A stretch of DNA of 64,000 nt, from assembly GCF_018619435.1 (NCBI RefSeq), contig NZ_JAHFZF010000002.1, positions 186,001 through 250,000 of the forward strand. Direction: 5' to 3'. A program made the position numbers and the translations under genes. The notes beneath the pieces are model-generated. The model did no database searches and was not told where the DNA came from. It saw nothing but the letters and a program-made list of their open reading frames with translations. The DNA is from Rhodoferax sp. U11-2br (lineage in GTDB: Bacteria > Pseudomonadota > Gammaproteobacteria > Burkholderiales > Burkholderiaceae_C). Below, one piece after another: positions 35,532-44,561 of this stretch (positions are counted from its first letter, which is position 1; the number at the start of each line of letters is the position of its first letter).

Positions 35532-37576
35532 GCTGTTCCTTCACGCAACTGCGCCAGCCCTTGGGCCAGCGGCAGGTAGACGGTAAAACGGGCGCCGCCC
35601 AGCACCGGGTCGCGCCCGACCTCCAGGCGGCCGTGGTGGGCCTCGACGATGGAGCGGCAGATCGCCAGCCCCATGCCCATGCCACCTTGTTTGTGGCTGA
35701 CAAAGGCGTTGAAGATGCTCGACAGCGCTTCGTCGCTGACCCCCGGCCCGGTGTCGGACACCGACAGGGCGACCAGACCGAGCACACTGTCCTGGCGCAA
35801 ATCGATCCACACCTGGGCCGGGCTGCTGCCGTGTGGTGCCCAGTCCTGCGCGTTGCCCACCAGGTTGTTGACCAGATGCTCCAGCAGCAGCTCATCGGCC
35901 TCCACCCACATCGGCTGCGCTGGAGCCAGCCACTGCGCGGGCATGCCGTCGCCATCGCTGCGCGCCGCCAGCACACGGGTCAGACACGCCACCAAATCAA
36001 GCCGTTGGCGCACCAGTTCACGACGCCGGGCAAAGTCATTGACACGCCGGATGATGCCACCCGCCCGGTCCGCCAGCCGCGCCATGCGCTGCACCACCGG
36101 TAGCAGTTCGGTCAGGGTGATGTTGCCGTCGGCCAGGCGGTTGAGCAGGCCATTGGCAAAACTGCTGAGGGCACCCAGCGGCTGGTTGAGCTCATGCGCC
36201 AGCGTCGAGGCCACCTCGCCCACCGCAATCAGGCGGCCCGAGGCCTCCAATTTTTCCTGCTGCTGGGCGGCCATGCGCTGGGCACGCTTGCGCTCGCTGA
36301 TGTCCAGCACCGAGCTCATCCAGCCGATCTGCTCACCGTCGGCGGTTGTCAGCGGTGATTCGTGGATCAACACATCGATCAGGTGACCATCGCGGTGGGC
36401 AAACTGCACCTCAACCCCGTTGCCCGAGGTGCCGCGCGCGATGATGCCCTCGTGTACCTGGACCAGAAAATCATGCTGATCGGGTGGCCAGTACGGGAAT
36501 GGCATCTTCAAACCCAGCAACTCGCTGGCGCTGAAGCCAACCAGGCGTGTGAAAGCCTCATTGACATACAAGATGTGGCCCTGCAGGTCCCAGGCGCGCA
36601 GACCCGTGGTGACCGAGTTTTCCATCGCGGTACGCAGCGCCACCTGGGCCTGCAGCAGGGCCTGCACCTGGCGGCGTTTGACAAAGTCACGCCGCAGCGC
36701 AAACAGGGCCACCAGCATGCCCAGCAGAAACAGCAGTGCCACCAGGAAGAAGATGCGAGGCACGGTGGTTGGCTCGGCCTGGGTGCGATCGACCTGGACA
36801 AACAGGTCGGTGCCCGGCAGGTTCAGCGCCACACGGTAGCCGGAGCGGCTGGCTGAGGTGTCATCCACGATCAGACGCACCTGGTGGTCTTGCGAAAACC
36901 AGGTCGGCACCAGCGCGGCCAGTGCGCGCTCCAGCGACACCGCCGCCAGGTAGTTGCCGACAAACTGGCCGCGGTCAAAAAACGGTACCGCCAGCCACAC
37001 CACATCGGTCGGAGAGCCGTCGGCGCGCAGCATCACGCCGGCAAAAGCGGCGCGGCGCAAACCTTCGGTGGTGGCCTGCATGGTCTGCTGGGCCTGGGCG
37101 TTGGCCGGGTGGGCCACAGCGTCGGTGAACCAGCGCGCGGGCCCGCCCGTGGCTGCCACAGACTGACCGACAGCGATCCAGCCGCGGTCCAGCAACACCC
37201 CCGGCTCCAGCGACAACAAACCCCCTTTGGGCACCGGTGCTGGCGTTACGCTGGCGGTCGGGCTGGCCGCTTGGCGCGCCAGCGCAAGCAGGTCATCTTC
37301 CAGGCGGCGAAAGTGGAACTGCACACTTTGCTCCAGCCACTGCGCGTCCGCTGCACGGCGCCGGGCCGACTCTTCGGCCTCAAAATTGTTCAGATACAGC
37401 AGCAGCGTGACCACCGAACCCAGCAGCAGCGCCAGCAGCCCGAGCAGCCACCACACCGCCCTTCGGTTGCGCCCAGGCTGGCGCGATACCGACTGCTGTA
37501 GCAGGGCAAAGTCCAGGGCATGGTCAGCGACGGGGGGGGCAGAACGTGGCATGTGCCTGCGCATAATAGCCATCAT
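35528..37576 (-). CDS. dctS: DctS-type membrane sensor histidine kinase
   Basis: 682 aa from the first ATG. Membrane helix about residues 41-63, periplasmic sensor to about 270, second helix about 275-297, PAS domain (NEAFTRLVGFSASELLGLK), then HisKA with GEVASTLAHELNQPLGALSS, N-box NLVGNAQDW, G1 SDTGPGVS and G2 GMGMGLAIC. In-frame ATGs at 37564 and 37552 are alternatives. The first ATG overlaps the divergent binding-protein start, leaving no intergenic promoter space. Organisation matches Rhodobacter dctSR-dctPQM. Confidence 0.85.
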   Translation of the reverse strand: MMAIMRRHMPRSAPPVADHALDFALLQQSVSRQPGRNRRAVWWLLGLLALLLGSVVTLLLYLNNFEAEESARRRAADAQWLEQSVQFHFRRLEDDLLALARQAASPTASVTPAPVPKGGLLSLEPGVLLDRGWIAVGQSVAATGGPARWFTDAVAHPANAQAQQTMQATTEGLRRAAFAGVMLRADGSPTDVVWLAVPFFDRGQFVGNYLAAVSLERALAALVPTWFSQDHQVRLIVDDTSASRSGYRVALNLPGTDLFVQVDRTQAEPTTVPRIFFLVALLFLLGMLVALFALRRDFVKRRQVQALLQAQVALRTAMENSVTTGLRAWDLQGHILYVNEAFTRLVGFSASELLGLKMPFPYWPPDQHDFLVQVHEGIIARGTSGNGVEVQFAHRDGHLIDVLIHESPLTTADGEQIGWMSSVLDISERKRAQRMAAQQQEKLEASGRLIAVGEVASTLAHELNQPLGALSSFANGLLNRLADGNITLTELLPVVQRMARLADRAGGIIRRVNDFARRRELVRQRLDLVACLTRVLAARSDGDGMPAQWLAPAQPMWVEADELLLEHLVNNLVGNAQDWAPHGSSPAQVWIDLRQDSVLGLVALSVSDTGPGVSDEALSSIFNAFVSHKQGGMGMGLAICRSIVEAHHGRLEVGRDPVLGGARFTVYLPLAQGLAQLREGTA

Positions 37577-38609
37577 GCCCAGCTTTTCTTACCCCCTTCT
37601 TGCCAGGCGCCGCCACTGGCTGGGGGCGCTGGCCACCGGCCTGCTGGCACCGGTGGCGGGCCTGAGTAACACACGTGCGCCCATCACCCTGCGTTTCTCC
37701 CATGTGGTGACCGAAGACACGCCCAAGGGTCGGGCCGCCAGCCGCTTCAAGGCGCTGGTGGAGGCGCGCTCGGGCGGACGCATCACGGTGCAGGTTTTTC
37801 CGGATGGCCAACTCTACGGTGACCATGACGAGATGCAGGCGCTGCAACTCGGGGCGGTGGACATGGTGGCGCCCTCGCTGTCCAAGTTCGGACGCATTGG
37901 CCTGCCTGAGTTTGAGCTGTTTGACTTGCCGTTTCTCTTTGAGGACCTATCGGACGTGCGACGCGTCACCCTGGGTGCGCTGGGCCAGCGCCTGTTCAAT
38001 GGCTTAAAACGCCAGGGCCTGGTGGGGCTGGGGTTTTTTGACAACGGCTTCAAACAGATGAGTGCCAACCGGCCCCTGCTGGCACCGGCCGATTTTGTGG
38101 GCCTGCGCATGCGGGTGCAGGCCTCGCGGGTGATTGCCGACCAGATGCGGGCCCTGGGCGCACGCCCGGTGACACTGGCTTTCAGCGAAACCCGCCGCGC
38201 CTTGGCTACTGGCGTGGTGGACGGCACCGAAAACCCGGCCTCCAACTTCTGGACACAAGGCATGCACCAGGTGCAAAGTGACCTGAGCCTGACCAACCAT
38301 GGTTACCTGGGTTATGCGGTGGTTACCAATCAGCGTTTCTGGGAACACCTGCAAGTGGGTGACCGCCAGCTGATCAACCAGGCCCTGCAGGAGGCTCTGG
38401 ATGACGCACGCCAGATTGCCGACGCCCAGAACAACGCCGCCCTGGCGGCACTACGCCAGTCCAACACCACCCGCATCCACAGCCTGAGCCCCAGCCAGCG
38501 CGCGCGCTTGCAACAGGCCGTGCAGCCGGTGCACCAGGCCCTGGCGCGGCGCATCGGGCCCGACTGGTTCCAGGCGCTGCAAGACGCGTTGGCGCAGCCC
38601 AGCGCCTGA
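37575..38609 (+). CDS. TRAP-type binding protein paralogue (DctP-like)
   Basis: 344 aa. The N-terminus LLARRRHWLGALATGLLAPV contains twin Arg before a hydrophobic segment, so Tat export is possible. The mature part is a DctP fold (FSHVVTEDTPKGRAASRFK, ATGVVDGTENPASNFWTQ, LTNHGYLGYAVV), clearly paralogous to the next gene. It starts within one or two bases of the divergent kinase start. It may be a second binding protein or an accessory sensor for the kinase rather than a transport component. Confidence 0.83.
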   Translation: MPSFSYPLLARRRHWLGALATGLLAPVAGLSNTRAPITLRFSHVVTEDTPKGRAASRFKALVEARSGGRITVQVFPDGQLYGDHDEMQALQLGAVDMVAPSLSKFGRIGLPEFELFDLPFLFEDLSDVRRVTLGALGQRLFNGLKRQGLVGLGFFDNGFKQMSANRPLLAPADFVGLRMRVQASRVIADQMRALGARPVTLAFSETRRALATGVVDGTENPASNFWTQGMHQVQSDLSLTNHGYLGYAVVTNQRFWEHLQVGDRQLINQALQEALDDARQIADAQNNAALAALRQSNTTRIHSLSPSQRARLQQAVQPVHQALARRIGPDWFQALQDALAQPSA

Positions 38610-38726
38610 GCGCCAGCAACTTAGGGGTTTTCCCTAGCTGTTGAAGGCCACAGTTGTGGCGCTTGAGTGCAACCAGTACGCTCACGTCTGCTCGAAAAAA
38701 TCCATCCCTTACAACAGGAGACAAAC

Positions 38727-39722
38727 ATGAAACTCAAAGCCATCCTCGCCGCTGCCTTGCTCGCTGTCGGCATGAGCGTCAGCGCCCAGACCATCATCAA
38801 ATTCAGCCACGTGGTGGCGGCTGACACCCCCAAGGGCAAAGCCTCGGTCTTTTTCGCCCAGAGGGCGGCTGAGCTGACCAAGGGCAAGGTCAAGGTGGAG
38901 GTGTATGCCAACAGCGCTTTGTACAAAGACAAGGAAGAGATGGAGGCGCTGCAGATTGGTTCGGTGCAGATGCTGGCGCCGTCGCTGGCCAAATTTGGCC
39001 CGCTGGGTGTCAAAGAGTTCGAGGCCTTTGACCTGCCTTTCATTTTTGATGACACGGCCGACCTGCACAAGGTCACCCAAGGACCGGTGGGCGCAGCGCT
39101 GCTGGCCAAGCTGGAACCCCGGGGCATCAAGGGCCTGGCTTACTGGGACAACGGTTTCAAGTCGTTCTCGGCCAACACACCTCTGAAGGCCGTGGCTGAC
39201 TACAAGGGCAAAAAATTCCGCATCCAGTCCTCCAAGGTGCTGGAAGAAGAGATCCGTGCCATTGGTGGTATTGCCCAGGTGATGGCCTTCTCGGAGGTCT
39301 ACCAGGCCCTGCAGACCGGCGTGGTGGATGGCACCGAGAACCCGATCTCCAACTTCTACACCCAGAAGATGCATGAGGTGCAAAAACACCTGAGCCTGAC
39401 CAACCACGGTTACCTGGGCTACGCGGTGATCGTCAACAAGAAGTTCTGGGACGGTTTGCCCGCCGATGTGCGCGGCGAGCTGGAACAAGCCATGAAAGAA
39501 GCCACGGTCTACGCCAACAAGATTGCCCAGGAAGAAAACGACATGTCGCTGGATGGTGTCAAGAAGAGCGGCAAGACCACGGTCTATGTGCCGACCAAGG
39601 ACGAACGCCTGGCCCTGAAAAAAGCCATGGCACCGGTACACACCAAGATGGCAGATCGTGTTGGCAAGGAGACCCTGCAACAGATCTACCAAGCCACCGG
39701 CTTTGACCCCAGCACGCTCTGA
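38727..39722 (+). CDS. dctP: TRAP transporter C4-dicarboxylate-binding protein
   Basis: 331 aa periplasmic protein. Signal peptide MKLKAILAAALLAVGMSVSA, CAGGAG 6-7 nt before the ATG. DctP hallmarks: IKFSHVVAADTPKG, QTGVVDGTENPISNFYT and LTNHGYLGYAVIVNKKFWDGL. The Arg in the RIQSS region (KKFRIQSSKVLEEE) would bind the carboxylate. Followed by the membrane subunits. Confidence 0.92.
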   Translation: MKLKAILAAALLAVGMSVSAQTIIKFSHVVAADTPKGKASVFFAQRAAELTKGKVKVEVYANSALYKDKEEMEALQIGSVQMLAPSLAKFGPLGVKEFEAFDLPFIFDDTADLHKVTQGPVGAALLAKLEPRGIKGLAYWDNGFKSFSANTPLKAVADYKGKKFRIQSSKVLEEEIRAIGGIAQVMAFSEVYQALQTGVVDGTENPISNFYTQKMHEVQKHLSLTNHGYLGYAVIVNKKFWDGLPADVRGELEQAMKEATVYANKIAQEENDMSLDGVKKSGKTTVYVPTKDERLALKKAMAPVHTKMADRVGKETLQQIYQATGFDPSTL

Positions 39723-39772
39723 GTTGATCTGTTGTTCATCCCGATAAAGACGTTTCTGCCGTGTTTGCTCCC

Positions 39773-40492
39773 ATGAAACTCCTCGATCACCTGGAAGAAT
39801 GGCTGGTGACCTTCTTGATGGCCGGCGCCACGTTGATCATCTTTGTGGCGGTGCTGCACCGTTATGCTGCGGGGCTGGCCATACCGGGCCTGCAGGACTG
39901 GTTGTTGTCGATCAGCATGAGCTGGGCGCAAGAGCTGACCATCATCATGTTTGTCTGGATGGCCAAGTTCGGCGCCGCCTACGGTGTGCGCACCGGCATC
40001 CACGTCGGTGTGGATGTGCTGATCAACCGGCTGAGCAAGCCCACACGTGGCAAATTTGTCATGTTTGGCCTGTCTGCCGGCGCCTTGTTCACCGCCATTG
40101 TGGCGGTGCTGGGCACACGTTTTGTCTGGGAGAACGGCGCCCACTACGACATCTACACCTGGCTCGGGCTGACACTCACCGATGTACCTGAAGGCCCGAC
40201 CACCCCCGACCTGGAGTGGCCGACCTGGATGGTCTACAGCGCCATCCCTCTGGGCACCAGCCTGATGTGTTTTCGTTTCCTGCAGGTGCTGGTCACCTTT
40301 GCCAAGACCGGCGAGTTGCCACACCATGACCATGGTCATGTCGATGGTCTGGAAGAGGACGAACCCATTGCCGTGGACGCCAACCCGTATGCCATGAGCG
40401 ACAACCTGCACCCGCGTGACCTGCATCACCGTCCGGACGGTAGCTTGCACGCCGCCAGCCAAAAAGCCCGCGAAGAGGGCCAACGCAAATGA
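39773..40492 (+). CDS. dctQ: TRAP transporter small permease
   Basis: 239 aa, four membrane helices with the DctQ motif VWMAKFGAAYGVRTGIHVGVD. The C-terminal tail of about 55 residues is charged and His/Asp-rich (HHDHGHVDGLEEDEP), longer than in most DctQ proteins. GTG at 39761 is an alternative start. ATGA overlap with dctM. Confidence 0.9.
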   Translation: MKLLDHLEEWLVTFLMAGATLIIFVAVLHRYAAGLAIPGLQDWLLSISMSWAQELTIIMFVWMAKFGAAYGVRTGIHVGVDVLINRLSKPTRGKFVMFGLSAGALFTAIVAVLGTRFVWENGAHYDIYTWLGLTLTDVPEGPTTPDLEWPTWMVYSAIPLGTSLMCFRFLQVLVTFAKTGELPHHDHGHVDGLEEDEPIAVDANPYAMSDNLHPRDLHHRPDGSLHAASQKAREEGQRK

Positions 40493-41772
40493 ACGCTGCC
40501 ATCATTTTTATCCTGCTGCTGGCGCTGATGCTCACCGGCATGCCGATCTCGATCTCGCTCGGCCTGACCGTGCTGACCTTCTTGTTTGGCTTTACCGAAG
40601 TGCCGCTGGAGTCGGTGGCGCTCAAGCTGTTCACCGGTATCGAGAAGTTCGAGATCATGGCGATCCCGTTTTTCATCCTGGCGGGCAACTTCCTGACCCA
40701 CGGCGGTGTGGCGCGGCGCATGATCAACTTTGCCTCCAGCATGGTCGGGCACTGGTACGGCGGCCTGGGGCTGTCGGGGGTGCTGGGCTGTGCCCTGTTT
40801 GCCGCGGTGTCGGGTTCGAGCCCGGCCACCGTGGTGGCGATTGGCTCGATCCTGCTGCCAGCCATGGTCAAGGCCGGGTTCCCGAAAAGCTTTGGTGCCG
40901 GTGTCATCACCACCTCGGGCGCGTTGGGCATCCTGATTCCGCCGTCCATCGTGATGGTGATGTATTCGGTGGCCACCAACACCTCGGTCGGTGCCCTGTT
41001 CATGGCCGGTGTGGTGCCCGGGCTGGCGCTGGCCGGTGTGCTGGGGGGCGTGACTTGGTACCGTGCCCGCAAATACAACTACCCACGCCTGGCCAAGGCC
41101 AGCTGGGGTGAACGCTGGCGCACCTTCAAGGCCTCGGTCTGGGGTCTGCTGCTCATCGTGATTGTGATGGGCGGTATCTACAGCGGCATGTTCACGCCCA
41201 CGGAAGCGGCGGCCATCAGCGCGGTGTATGCGTTTATCGTGGCGGTGTTTATCTACAAGGACATGGGCCTGAAAGACGTGTCCAAGGTGCTGCTGAACTC
41301 GGCCAACATGTCGGCCATGTTGCTCTACATCATCACCAACGCGGTGTTGTTCAGCTTCATCATGACCAACGAAAACATCCCGCAGGCCTTGGCCGACTGG
41401 ATGCTGGGCAACGGCCTGGGCATGGTCACCTTCCTACTGGCGGTGAACGTGATCCTGCTGCTGGCGGGCAACTTCATGGAGCCGTCCAGCATCGTGCTGA
41501 TCTTCGCGCCGATCCTGTTCCCGGTGGCAATGAAGCTGGGCATTGACCCGGTGCACTTTGGCATCATCATGGTGGTGAACATGGAGGTTGGCATGTGCCA
41601 CCCGCCGGTGGGCCTGAACCTGTACGTGGCCTCGGGCATCACCAAGATGGGCATCACCGAGCTGACGGTGGCGGTGTGGCCGTGGCTGCTGTCCATGCTG
41701 GCCTTCCTGGGCCTGGTGACTTACTGGCCTGCGATGTCGACCTGGTTCCCGCGTATGCTGGGCATGATGTAG
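40489..41772 (+). CDS. dctM: TRAP transporter large permease
   Basis: 427 aa, about twelve membrane segments. Motifs FAAVSGSSPATVVAIGSI, GVITTSGALGILIPPSIVM and PTEAAAISAVYAF are typical of DctM. Sodium-coupled dicarboxylate entry with DctQ. Ends at a strong terminator. Confidence 0.94.
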   Translation: MNAAIIFILLLALMLTGMPISISLGLTVLTFLFGFTEVPLESVALKLFTGIEKFEIMAIPFFILAGNFLTHGGVARRMINFASSMVGHWYGGLGLSGVLGCALFAAVSGSSPATVVAIGSILLPAMVKAGFPKSFGAGVITTSGALGILIPPSIVMVMYSVATNTSVGALFMAGVVPGLALAGVLGGVTWYRARKYNYPRLAKASWGERWRTFKASVWGLLLIVIVMGGIYSGMFTPTEAAAISAVYAFIVAVFIYKDMGLKDVSKVLLNSANMSAMLLYIITNAVLFSFIMTNENIPQALADWMLGNGLGMVTFLLAVNVILLLAGNFMEPSSIVLIFAPILFPVAMKLGIDPVHFGIIMVVNMEVGMCHPPVGLNLYVASGITKMGITELTVAVWPWLLSMLAFLGLVTYWPAMSTWFPRMLGMM

Positions 41773-41790
41773 CACCACCTGCCACTCACA

Positions 41791-41819
41791 AAAAAGCCCG
41801 GAACCTCCGGGCTTTTTTT
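41791..41819 (+). terminator. Rho-independent terminator after dctM
   Basis: A-run, AGCCCGGA / TCCGGGCT arms with a 2-nt loop, then seven T. The symmetrical A and T runs would let it serve both dctM and the convergent metallo-hydrolase gene. Confidence 0.9.
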
Positions 41820-41833
41820 ATGTCAAATTGGCC

Positions 41834-41865
41834 TCTAGCCCTTTATTCATAAGGGCATATAGCTA
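41834..41865 (-). repeat. Dispersed 32-bp repeat core, between dctM and the hydrolase
   Basis: Minus strand TAGC, 20 nt, GGGCTAGA, continuing GGCCAATTTGACAT. The cleanest copy; internal hairpin GCCCTTATGAATAAAGGGC. Confidence 0.85.
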
Positions 41866-41879
41866 CCTAATTCGCAGCA

Positions 41880-42518
41880 TCATTGGTCGGTCACATATGG
41901 GTTGGTGCGGCGTTCGCGGCCAAAGCTGCTCTCGGGTCCATGGCCGGGAATGAACACGGTGTCGTCCCCCATCGGCCACAAGCGGTTTTTGATGCTGGCA
42001 ATCAGCGTGGCGTGATCCCCCTGCGGAAAGTCAGTGCGGCCAATCGAGCCCGCAAACAACACATCACCGACAAACGCACGTTTGGCCTCGGGTGAGTAAA
42101 ACACCACATGCCCCGGCGTGTGCCCCGGGCAATGCCGCACCTGCAGCGTGCAGTTGCCCACGGTGACGGTGTCACCATCGTGCAGCCAGCGCGTCGGCGT
42201 GAACAGCTGGGCCGGTGGAAAACCAAACATTTGGCTTTGTTTGGGCAGGCCGTCGATCCAGAACTGATCCCCCTCACCCGGGCCGATGATCGGCAAACCC
42301 AGGCGCTGCGCCAGCTCACCTGCAGCGCCCGCGTGGTCGATGTGCGCATGCGTGAGCCAGATCTGGCCCAGCGTCAAGCCCAGGCGCTTGACTTCAGCCA
42401 GGATCACATCGAGATCACCACCCGGGTCAATCACCGCAGCCTGTTGCGTCTGGTCACACCAGACCAGGGAACAGTTTTGATCAAACGCGGTGACGGGAAT
42501 GGTGAGGTACTGGAACAT
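41880..42518 (-). CDS. Metallo-beta-lactamase-fold hydrolase (YcbL/glyoxalase II-like)
   Basis: 212 aa. Zinc ligands in THAHIDHAG, the His in HCPGHTPGH, Asp in [15 protein letters not shown] and His in [10 protein letters not shown]. Starts [15 protein letters not shown]. Class resembles YcbL-type type II glyoxalases: thiolester hydrolysis is plausible, but the substrate is unknown. Confidence 0.85.
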   Translation of the reverse strand: MFQYLTIPVTAFDQNCSLVWCDQTQQAAVIDPGGDLDVILAEVKRLGLTLGQIWLTHAHIDHAGAAGELAQRLGLPIIGPGEGDQFWIDGLPKQSQMFGFPPAQLFTPTRWLHDGDTVTVGNCTLQVRHCPGHTPGHVVFYSPEAKRAFVGDVLFAGSIGRTDFPQGDHATLIASIKNRLWPMGDDTVFIPGHGPESSFGRERRTNPYVTDQ

Positions 42519-42682
42519 GGTTAAAAAAAAGTGGCTGAGAACAAAGGGTTCGTTTTCTCTGAGTATGCCTCTGATCACACTCATCGCGCCTTGTGCATCC
42601 GGGCACTCACCATTGACCCTTTGTCATCAGCCTGTGTTTGAGGAATGACGCCGTCAATGAGCCACAAGTCGCATCGCATATG

Positions 42683-42699
42683 ATGCGAGTAATTCGCAT
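42683..42699. promoter_or_regulatory. Fur-like box upstream of the ECF sigma gene
   Basis: ATGCGAGTAATTCGCAT, a perfect 6-5-6 inverted repeat resembling beta-proteobacterial Fur sites of the type (A)ATGCGAATnATTCGCAT. It lies 25 nt upstream of the predicted sigma start. Confidence 0.55.
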
Positions 42700-42724
42700 T
42701 TACATGTTTCCTTGCGCGCCCCTC

Positions 42725-43231
42725 ATGCACATCCACTATTACCGAGAACTGCTGAACTTTTGTGCCCAGGCACTCAAGGACCGCGACGCTGCGGCTGATG
42801 TGGTGCAGGAAACTTACGCACGCGTGATCGCACTCAGCCGCTCACAGATCGTGACCGAACCACGTGCGCTGCTCTATCGCGTGGCGCGCAACCTGCTGAC
42901 AGACCAGCACAGGCGCGATACCTTGCGTCTGCACGACAGCCTGGACGCGCTGAGCGAACAGGAGCATCCGCACGCGCCGCAGATGTGCCAGCCGGAGCAG
43001 GCGCTGGACGCTCGCCAACAAGCCCTAGCCATGCTCGACGTCATCAACAAGTTGCCCAAGCGCTGCCGTGAAGCTTTTATGCTGAACCGATTCGACGGCC
43101 TGTCGCACCAGGAAATTGCCGACCAGATGGGCATCTCGCGCAACATGGTGGCGCAACACGTCATCCGGGCGGTCCTGGCCTGCAAGGCATGTGATGCGCA
43201 AATGCAGGGCAACCACAACGGCAAGCTCTAG
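42725..43231 (+). CDS. fecI: ECF RNA polymerase sigma factor (FecI-like)
   Basis: 168 aa. Region 2 (DRDAAADVVQETYARVIALS, VARNLLTDQHRRD) and region 4 (LPKRCREAFMLNRFDGLSHQEIADQMGIS). FecI-type by context: followed by FecR and a TonB receptor with a signalling domain. An ATG at 42704 is an alternative start; 42725 keeps it clear of the Fur-like box. Confidence 0.87.
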   Translation: MHIHYYRELLNFCAQALKDRDAAADVVQETYARVIALSRSQIVTEPRALLYRVARNLLTDQHRRDTLRLHDSLDALSEQEHPHAPQMCQPEQALDARQQALAMLDVINKLPKRCREAFMLNRFDGLSHQEIADQMGISRNMVAQHVIRAVLACKACDAQMQGNHNGKL

Positions 43232-43350
43232 ACCCCATTGGATGCTGCAAAAGGCTGGCACACTCGTGCTTGACGTGTGGCTTGTGGACGGTGACATCCA
43301 CTGATGCCACGCTCATGCGTCTACTCTTTGAACAGCCTGCATCACGACCC

Positions 43351-44439
43351 ATGCCCCACCGTCCTACTCCGCCTTCTTCGCCCCATCGCCTGCATACGGA
43401 CGAAGCGGACGAACACTCGGCGTTCATGGCGCAACAGGACCCGCTGGACGCGGCAGCGGCCGACTGGCTGGTCCGCCGCCAGGATGGACTCACACCGGAG
43501 GAGGAGAGGCAGTTCCAGCTTTGGCTGGCGGCCGATGACCGCCATGCCCAAGCCTTCCAGCAGTTTGAGCGGCTTTGGCAGCGACTGCCCACCACGTCGG
43601 CACTGCCCCCGGCACCCGTCAAGCAGAAGGTGGCTCAAAGCCGCTGGCGTTTTGGCGAGACACTGAACGCGTGGCTGCCCCAGCTTTCGGCCGCAGCCAT
43701 CGCCTTCGCGATGGTCAGTGGGGGTTGGTGGGGCTGGGAGCAGTGGCGTGATACGCCCACTTTCACAGAAAGCTACGCCACCGTGCGAGGCCAACAGAAA
43801 AAAATCCGCCTACCTGACGGCAGCCAACTGTGGCTGGACACGACCACCCGTGCTGAGGTCACGTACTACCGTGATCGGCGAGAAGTCAAGCTGCCCGAAG
43901 GCCAGGCACAGTTTGCTGTCCAGCCAGACCCTGACCACCCATTCACCGTTTTGGCCGGTGCGGTTCGTGTGACTGTTGTTGGTACACGCTTCTCGGTGCG
44001 CAACACCCGCTCTGGTTTGCACGAAGGCGATGTGGGTGTGGTAGTGGAGCAGGGCCATGTGCGCGTGGCGACCAGCAGCAAGGCCCCTGCCAGCGCGCAC
44101 CAGTCCAGCATGGCCGACCTCACGGCCGGGCAATCGCTTGTGGCTAACGCCATGAACGGGCTCGGCCCGGTGCAACAAGAGGGCACGGTTCAAGCCGCTC
44201 TGTGGCGTGAGGGTCGCGTCAACTTTGACAACACGCCGCTGGCCGTCGCCTTGGCCGAATTCGCTCGTTACAGCGATGTTCGCCTGCTGGTTCGTGACCC
44301 GCAGGTTGCGGCGTTGCGTATCAGCGGCAGCTTCGACCTGCGCCGACTTGACGCCTTTGAGCGGGCGTTGCCACAGGTGTTGCCGGTCCGACTGCACAAC
44401 GCAGACGGCGTGACCGAGATCGTTGCCAGCCGGATCTGA
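43351..44439 (+). CDS. fecR: FecR-type anti-sigma regulator
   Basis: 362 aa. N-terminal cytoplasmic domain (AAADWLVRRQDGLTPEEERQ, DDRHAQAFQQFERLWQRL), one membrane helix (around AAAIAFAMVSGGWWGW), then the periplasmic FecR domain (QQKKIRLPDGSQLWLDTTTR, VVGTRFSV) and a C-terminal signalling domain (VNFDNTPLAVALAEFARYS). It relays receptor occupancy to the sigma factor. ATGs at 43315 and 43426 are alternatives. Confidence 0.87.
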   Translation: MPHRPTPPSSPHRLHTDEADEHSAFMAQQDPLDAAAADWLVRRQDGLTPEEERQFQLWLAADDRHAQAFQQFERLWQRLPTTSALPPAPVKQKVAQSRWRFGETLNAWLPQLSAAAIAFAMVSGGWWGWEQWRDTPTFTESYATVRGQQKKIRLPDGSQLWLDTTTRAEVTYYRDRREVKLPEGQAQFAVQPDPDHPFTVLAGAVRVTVVGTRFSVRNTRSGLHEGDVGVVVEQGHVRVATSSKAPASAHQSSMADLTAGQSLVANAMNGLGPVQQEGTVQAALWREGRVNFDNTPLAVALAEFARYSDVRLLVRDPQVAALRISGSFDLRRLDAFERALPQVLPVRLHNADGVTEIVASRI

Positions 44440-44561
44440 AGCATGGCGCCAGTGTGAGGCTGCACACAACGCAAAATATTTCACGTCGGACCTCAACACG
44501 CAGGCACTTGCTGCGTCTCCAAAGCAGAACCTCATTTTTCTGCTTCTGGAGCTTTACCCAC

